Shown here piece after piece: positions 5,033 to 8,313 of a DNA stretch of 8,313 nt. Numbering within the stretch: the first letter of the stretch is position 1; each line of letters starts with the position of its first letter. This stretch comes from Colwellia sp. (GTDB lineage: Bacteria; Pseudomonadota; Gammaproteobacteria; Enterobacterales; Alteromonadaceae), in the NCBI GenBank assembly GCA_003521815.1, contig DPHE01000090.1, positions 8,495 to 16,807 of the forward strand. The letters are read 5' to 3'. The notes under the pieces are model-generated. The model ran no database searches, was not told where the DNA came from, and saw only the letters and a list, made by a program, of their open reading frames with translations. A program made the position numbers and the translations under genes.

Positions 5033-7573
5033 TTGACTAAGTTTATTAAGGCGACCAAGTTGGCTAAAAACGCCACTAAAGCGGCGGTTGTAAACACACC
5101 TGTCATTGTCGGCATCGGCGCTTCTGCAGGTGGCTTGGAAGCATTGGAAGATTTCTTTTCTCATGTGCCTACAGCCTCCAACATTGCCTTTGTTGTTATC
5201 CAACACCTTGACCTCACTCACAAAGATATCATGCATGAATTGCTGCAACGCACTACATCGATGAAGGTGACACAAGCTCAAAACCACATTAAAGTAAAGC
5301 CGAACTGTGTGTATGTGATCCCACCTAACAAAGATTTATCCATCCTTAATGGGGTATTATTTCTGCTTGAACCGGTATCTAGTCGCGGCTTATGGTTACC
5401 GATTAATTTCTTCTTTCGATCGCTGGCCAATGATCAGCAGGAACGTTCTGTAGGTGTTATTCTATCTGGCATGGGCTCTGATGGCACATTAGGTTTACGC
5501 GCTATTAAAGAAAATGCGGGACGTTCTTTGGTGCAGTTACCTGAGTCTGCCAAATTTGACTCAATGCCTTGTAGCGCTATTAATGCGGGACTGGCCGATA
5601 TCGTAGCCCCGGCACAAGAACTACCAGAACAGATTATGGCGTTTCTCAAACATAGTCCACAAGTTGTCAGTAAGCCTAATGAACTGAGAGTAGAACTCAA
5701 GTCAAAAAGCGCACTGGCACAGATTATCATCATGCTGCGTGAACGGACTGGAAACGACTTCTCACTCTACAAGAAAAATACTATATATCGTCGTATTGAA
5801 CGGCGTATGGGGCTGCATAAACTGAAAGACATCGCATTTTATGTGAATTATCTTCGTGAGAACCCACAAGAACAAGACATACTGTTCAAAGAGTTCTTAA
5901 TCGGGGTAACCCATTTCTTTCGTGATAAAGACGTGTGGGCACAGCTCAAATCAATTTCACTACCCACACTATTGGCCAATTACCCACAAGGTAAAACACT
6001 GCGAGCATGGGTGACCGCTTGCTCTACTGGAGAAGAGGCCTACTCACTGGCCATGACAGTACTGGATGTATTGGATGACATTAAGCCAAAAGGGCGTTTC
6101 AAACTACAAATATTTGCTACCGATCTTGATGAGGATGCTGTCAATATTGCACGTAAAGGCTATTATTCAGCGCATATTGAGGATGATATCTCTGCACAGC
6201 AATTGACGCGTTACTTCATGAAAGAGGGCAGTGGTTATCGCATTAAGCAGCAGATACGTGACATGATCATCTTTGCACCACATAACATCATTCTACACCC
6301 ACCGTTCACCAAGTTAGATATTATCACTTGTCGCAACTTGCTTATTTACTTCGAACCGGCACTACAGAATAAGCTACTGCCATTGTTTCATTATGCACTC
6401 ACTGCTCACGGTATTGTGCTGCTAGGTAGTGCGGAAACGGTTGGGAATTTCACCTCATTTTTCAGACAGGTCAATGACAATACCCCAATATATACTCGTA
6501 TGGACAAACCTTTATCTTTAATAGATGTAGACTTTCCCACCGGGTCATTGCTAGACAATCAACCAAGGCACTTATCAGAGATGAATAAAAATATTACCAA
6601 CCTGCAAACACAGGCCGATAAAATTTTGCTACAGAACTACGCGCCAGCCGCGGTATTGATTAATGCTGATGGCGACATACTCTACATCAATGGTCGCACT
6701 GGAAAATATTTAGAGCCAGCGGCGGGCAAAGCCAACTGGAATATTCACGTGATGGCGCATAAAGAACTGCAACATCCGCTTTTCGTCGCGATGAATAAAG
6801 CACAGGCGCAAGTCGCGCCCGTTATTATGACCAATCTGACGCTAGATCAAGTCACCATTAATCTGACAGTAGAAGCGATTATGGAACCCAAAGTTTTATA
6901 TGGGTTACTCATGGTGGTGTTTACTGACGTTGTAACACCCGCCAAGGCTCCACGAAAAAAGCGCGGGGCTTCTGAGCAACAAGCGCTGATTGAACTGCAA
7001 CAGGCCCAAGAAGAAGTCCAATTGCTTCGCGAGAAAATGCAATCCTCGCACGAAGAGCTGAAGTCCATTAATGAAGAAATGCAATCGACCAACGAAGAAC
7101 TGACCACGTCTAAAGAAGAAATGCAGTCGATGAATGAAGAGTTGCAAACCGTCAACGCGGAACTACAATCTAAAGTCGATGATTTGTCGTGGATCAATAA
7201 CGACATGAAACATCTACTCGATAGTACCGAAATCGCCACGGTATTTTTGGATAACCAGCTGAATGTGCGACGTTTTACCGCCCACATATCCCATATATTC
7301 AAATTAATCTCAAGTGATGTCGGTCGACCACTGTCTGACATTGCGACGAATCTAGACTATGTTGAACTAGAGGATGATGTGAAGAAGGTGTTAAAGAGTC
7401 TGGTATTCATAGAAAAAGATATAACGGCGAGCGAAGAACGCTGGTTTAAAGTCCGCATCATGCCATGCCGGACGCAGGAGAATGTAATTGATGGTGTGGT
7501 CATTACCTTTATTGACATTAGCAAAGCCAAAAATCTAGAGGCCGAATTACGTTTAGTAAGGCCAACCACATAG
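5033..7573 (+). CDS. CheB-CheR-PAS fusion: receptor methylesterase/methyltransferase
   Basis: The product is 846 aa from a TTG start. A basic tail (1-22) precedes a CheB methylesterase domain (about 24-205) with the full Ser-His-Asp triad: Ser31 in GASAGG, His58 in 'VIQHL' and Asp150 in 'SGMGSDGT'. There is no receiver domain. The CheR domain (about 226-492) has an N-terminal helical part with 'RRIERRM', SAM motif ACSTGEE at 329-335, Asp364 in 'ATDLDEDA', and 'TCRNLLIYF' near 432-440. A PAS-like domain (about 533-633) is followed by a long coiled coil (about 647-718) built of 'EEMQS.NEEL' heptads, then a second PAS domain of the CheR-associated kind (about 720-840). CheR adds and CheB removes methyl groups on chemoreceptor glutamates. 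In this fused, receiver-less class the real substrate is often unknown. It heads an operon with the PAS gene 14 bases downstream and lies divergent to the cyclase gene. Confidence 0.92.
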   Translation: MTKFIKATKLAKNATKAAVVNTPVIVGIGASAGGLEALEDFFSHVPTASNIAFVVIQHLDLTHKDIMHELLQRTTSMKVTQAQNHIKVKPNCVYVIPPNKDLSILNGVLFLLEPVSSRGLWLPINFFFRSLANDQQERSVGVILSGMGSDGTLGLRAIKENAGRSLVQLPESAKFDSMPCSAINAGLADIVAPAQELPEQIMAFLKHSPQVVSKPNELRVELKSKSALAQIIIMLRERTGNDFSLYKKNTIYRRIERRMGLHKLKDIAFYVNYLRENPQEQDILFKEFLIGVTHFFRDKDVWAQLKSISLPTLLANYPQGKTLRAWVTACSTGEEAYSLAMTVLDVLDDIKPKGRFKLQIFATDLDEDAVNIARKGYYSAHIEDDISAQQLTRYFMKEGSGYRIKQQIRDMIIFAPHNIILHPPFTKLDIITCRNLLIYFEPALQNKLLPLFHYALTAHGIVLLGSAETVGNFTSFFRQVNDNTPIYTRMDKPLSLIDVDFPTGSLLDNQPRHLSEMNKNITNLQTQADKILLQNYAPAAVLINADGDILYINGRTGKYLEPAAGKANWNIHVMAHKELQHPLFVAMNKAQAQVAPVIMTNLTLDQVTINLTVEAIMEPKVLYGLLMVVFTDVVTPAKAPRKKRGASEQQALIELQQAQEEVQLLREKMQSSHEELKSINEEMQSTNEELTTSKEEMQSMNEELQTVNAELQSKVDDLSWINNDMKHLLDSTEIATVFLDNQLNVRRFTAHISHIFKLISSDVGRPLSDIATNLDYVELEDDVKKVLKSLVFIEKDITASEERWFKVRIMPCRTQENVIDGVVITFIDISKAKNLEAELRLVRPTT

Positions 7574-7577
7574 CCAT

Positions 7578-7583
7578 GGAGGG
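7578..7583 (+). promoter_or_regulatory. Ribosome binding site of the PAS-PAS gene
   Basis: GGAGGG stands four bases before ATG at 7588. An in-frame ATG at 7576 overlaps this site and has no good SD of its own, so 7588 is preferred. The close spacing to the preceding stop (7573) suggests translational coupling. Confidence 0.7.
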
Positions 7584-7587
7584 AAAA

Positions 7588-8313
7588 ATGCCTAAACCAA
7601 TATCAACAGAGCTTCGCAAGAAGGCCGAAGCGCAACTAAAATCAGAGGCAGGAGACCACAAAGTCATTCCTAGTGATGAGAATACGAAAAGGATGCTACA
7701 CGAACTGCAAGTTCATCAAATTGAACTGGAGACACAGAACGAGGAACTCCAACAAGCACGAATAGCACAAAGAAACGCTTCTCAGCGCTACACCGAGTTA
7801 TTTGAATTTGCACCGATGGCCTACTTTTCTTTCGATCTGAATGGCATAATCAATCAGACCAATTTCCGAGGGGCGACCCTATTGGGTATGAAGCGAGCTG
7901 ATTTGGTAGGAAAACAGTTTTCACATTTTGTAACAGCTCAATATAGAGATATATTTAAACGCTTTCTGGTAAAAGCTTCTGGTGGCGGTGGCATACATTC
8001 CTGCGAGATTTTAGTGCAAGTTAATAATAATCCACTTTGGCTAAATATCGAGGCGAATATCAACATCACAGGGGTAAATTGTTTTGCCGGGGTGATTGAT
8101 ATCACCGAGAGAAAAAAAGCTGAAAATGCACTAAGTCTAGCTGCGGGGGTATTTAATCATGCTTGTGAAAGCATCATTATCACTGATGTTACCGGTACCA
8201 TTATTGATGTTAACAAGGCATTCACTGGTTTAACGGGTTATAGTCATGAAGAGGCGATTGGCAACAGTCTACGGATGCTAGAATCTGGACGGCATCCACC
8301 TGAGTTCTACGAT
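7588..8313 (+). CDS. PAS-PAS sensory protein, 3' partial (likely c-di-GMP enzyme N-terminus)
   Basis: The frame is open from ATG 7588 to the window edge, 242 codons. A charged N-terminal helix contains 'MLHELQVHQIELETQNEEL' (36-54), a hallmark of a class of PAS proteins often encoded beside CheB-CheR-PAS fusions. PAS 1 spans about 66-178, from 'YTELFEFAPMAYFSFDLNG' to 'GVIDITERKKAENAL'. PAS 2 begins at about 182, with 'IIITDVTGTIIDVNKAFTGL' and 'GYSHEEAIGNSLRMLESGRH', and is cut by the edge. The last phrase matches PAS domains that usually precede GGDEF-EAL modules, so a cyclase and/or phosphodiesterase output is likely; a histidine kinase output is the main alternative. It is the second gene of an operon with the CheB-CheR-PAS gene and may sense or relay the same signal. 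The output domain is not visible. Confidence 0.85.
   Translation, partial: MPKPISTELRKKAEAQLKSEAGDHKVIPSDENTKRMLHELQVHQIELETQNEELQQARIAQRNASQRYTELFEFAPMAYFSFDLNGIINQTNFRGATLLGMKRADLVGKQFSHFVTAQYRDIFKRFLVKASGGGGIHSCEILVQVNNNPLWLNIEANINITGVNCFAGVIDITERKKAENALSLAAGVFNHACESIIITDVTGTIIDVNKAFTGLTGYSHEEAIGNSLRMLESGRHPPEFYD

Noticed and set aside
5434..5733. 99-codon minus-strand ORF
   Set aside because: It overlaps the conserved CheB active-site region in antisense and has no start signal or domain.
6905..7147. 80-codon minus-strand ORF with repeated 'LHFF/LQLF' units
   Set aside because: This is another shadow of the same heptad repeats, in a second antisense frame.
6847..7341. 164-codon minus-strand ORF
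   Set aside because: It is antisense to the coiled-coil part of the CheB-CheR-PAS gene; its Ser-rich repeats are the complement of the heptad-repeat codons, with no recognisable domain.
7576..7578. Earlier in-frame ATG for the PAS-PAS gene
   Set aside because: It overlaps the GGAGGG ribosome binding site and lacks a well-spaced SD of its own.

Overview
The window looks like moderately AT-rich chromosomal DNA from a gammaproteobacterium, probably a marine Alteromonadales-type organism (Colwellia/Shewanella/Alteromonas relatives). This rests on base composition, an NtrC-type nitrogen operator, an HflX-family GTPase and a large CheB-CheR-PAS signalling protein. The genus cannot be fixed from sequence alone. 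No tRNA, rRNA, CRISPR array, insertion sequence or phage gene is visible.

Left part (1-2152): the 3' portion of a rightward gene encoding two tandem nitrilase-fold (carbon-nitrogen hydrolase) domains. It is open to the left window edge, and both positions expected to hold the nucleophilic cysteine are occupied by other residues. It is followed by a 457-bp gap between convergent genes. The gap holds a perfect 17-bp NtrC-type palindrome, a sigma-54-like promoter about 130 bp further right, a hairpin at the predicted transcript start, and two tiny leftward ORFs that may be the remains of a small gene.

Middle part (2153-4700, leftward): an HflX-family GTPase gene, preceded by a membrane-anchored diguanylate cyclase gene (seven predicted TM segments plus a GGDEF domain with an intact active site and I-site). 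A strong Shine-Dalgarno sequence places the cyclase start at 4700, inside a longer open frame.

Right part (4701-8313): a 332-bp divergent control region with inverted repeats, then an apparent rightward operon. Its first gene, with a TTG start, encodes a receiver-less CheB methylesterase-CheR methyltransferase-PAS-coiled coil-PAS fusion. Fourteen bases later comes a gene for a PAS-PAS protein that runs off the right edge. The last gene resembles the N-termini of PAS-GGDEF/EAL proteins.

Overall, the right half reads as a sensory module in which methylation-type signalling and c-di-GMP synthesis sit back to back around one control region. The left half holds the more unusual items: a probable pseudoenzyme of the nitrilase superfamily, and an orphan NtrC/sigma-54-like control region with no obvious target gene.
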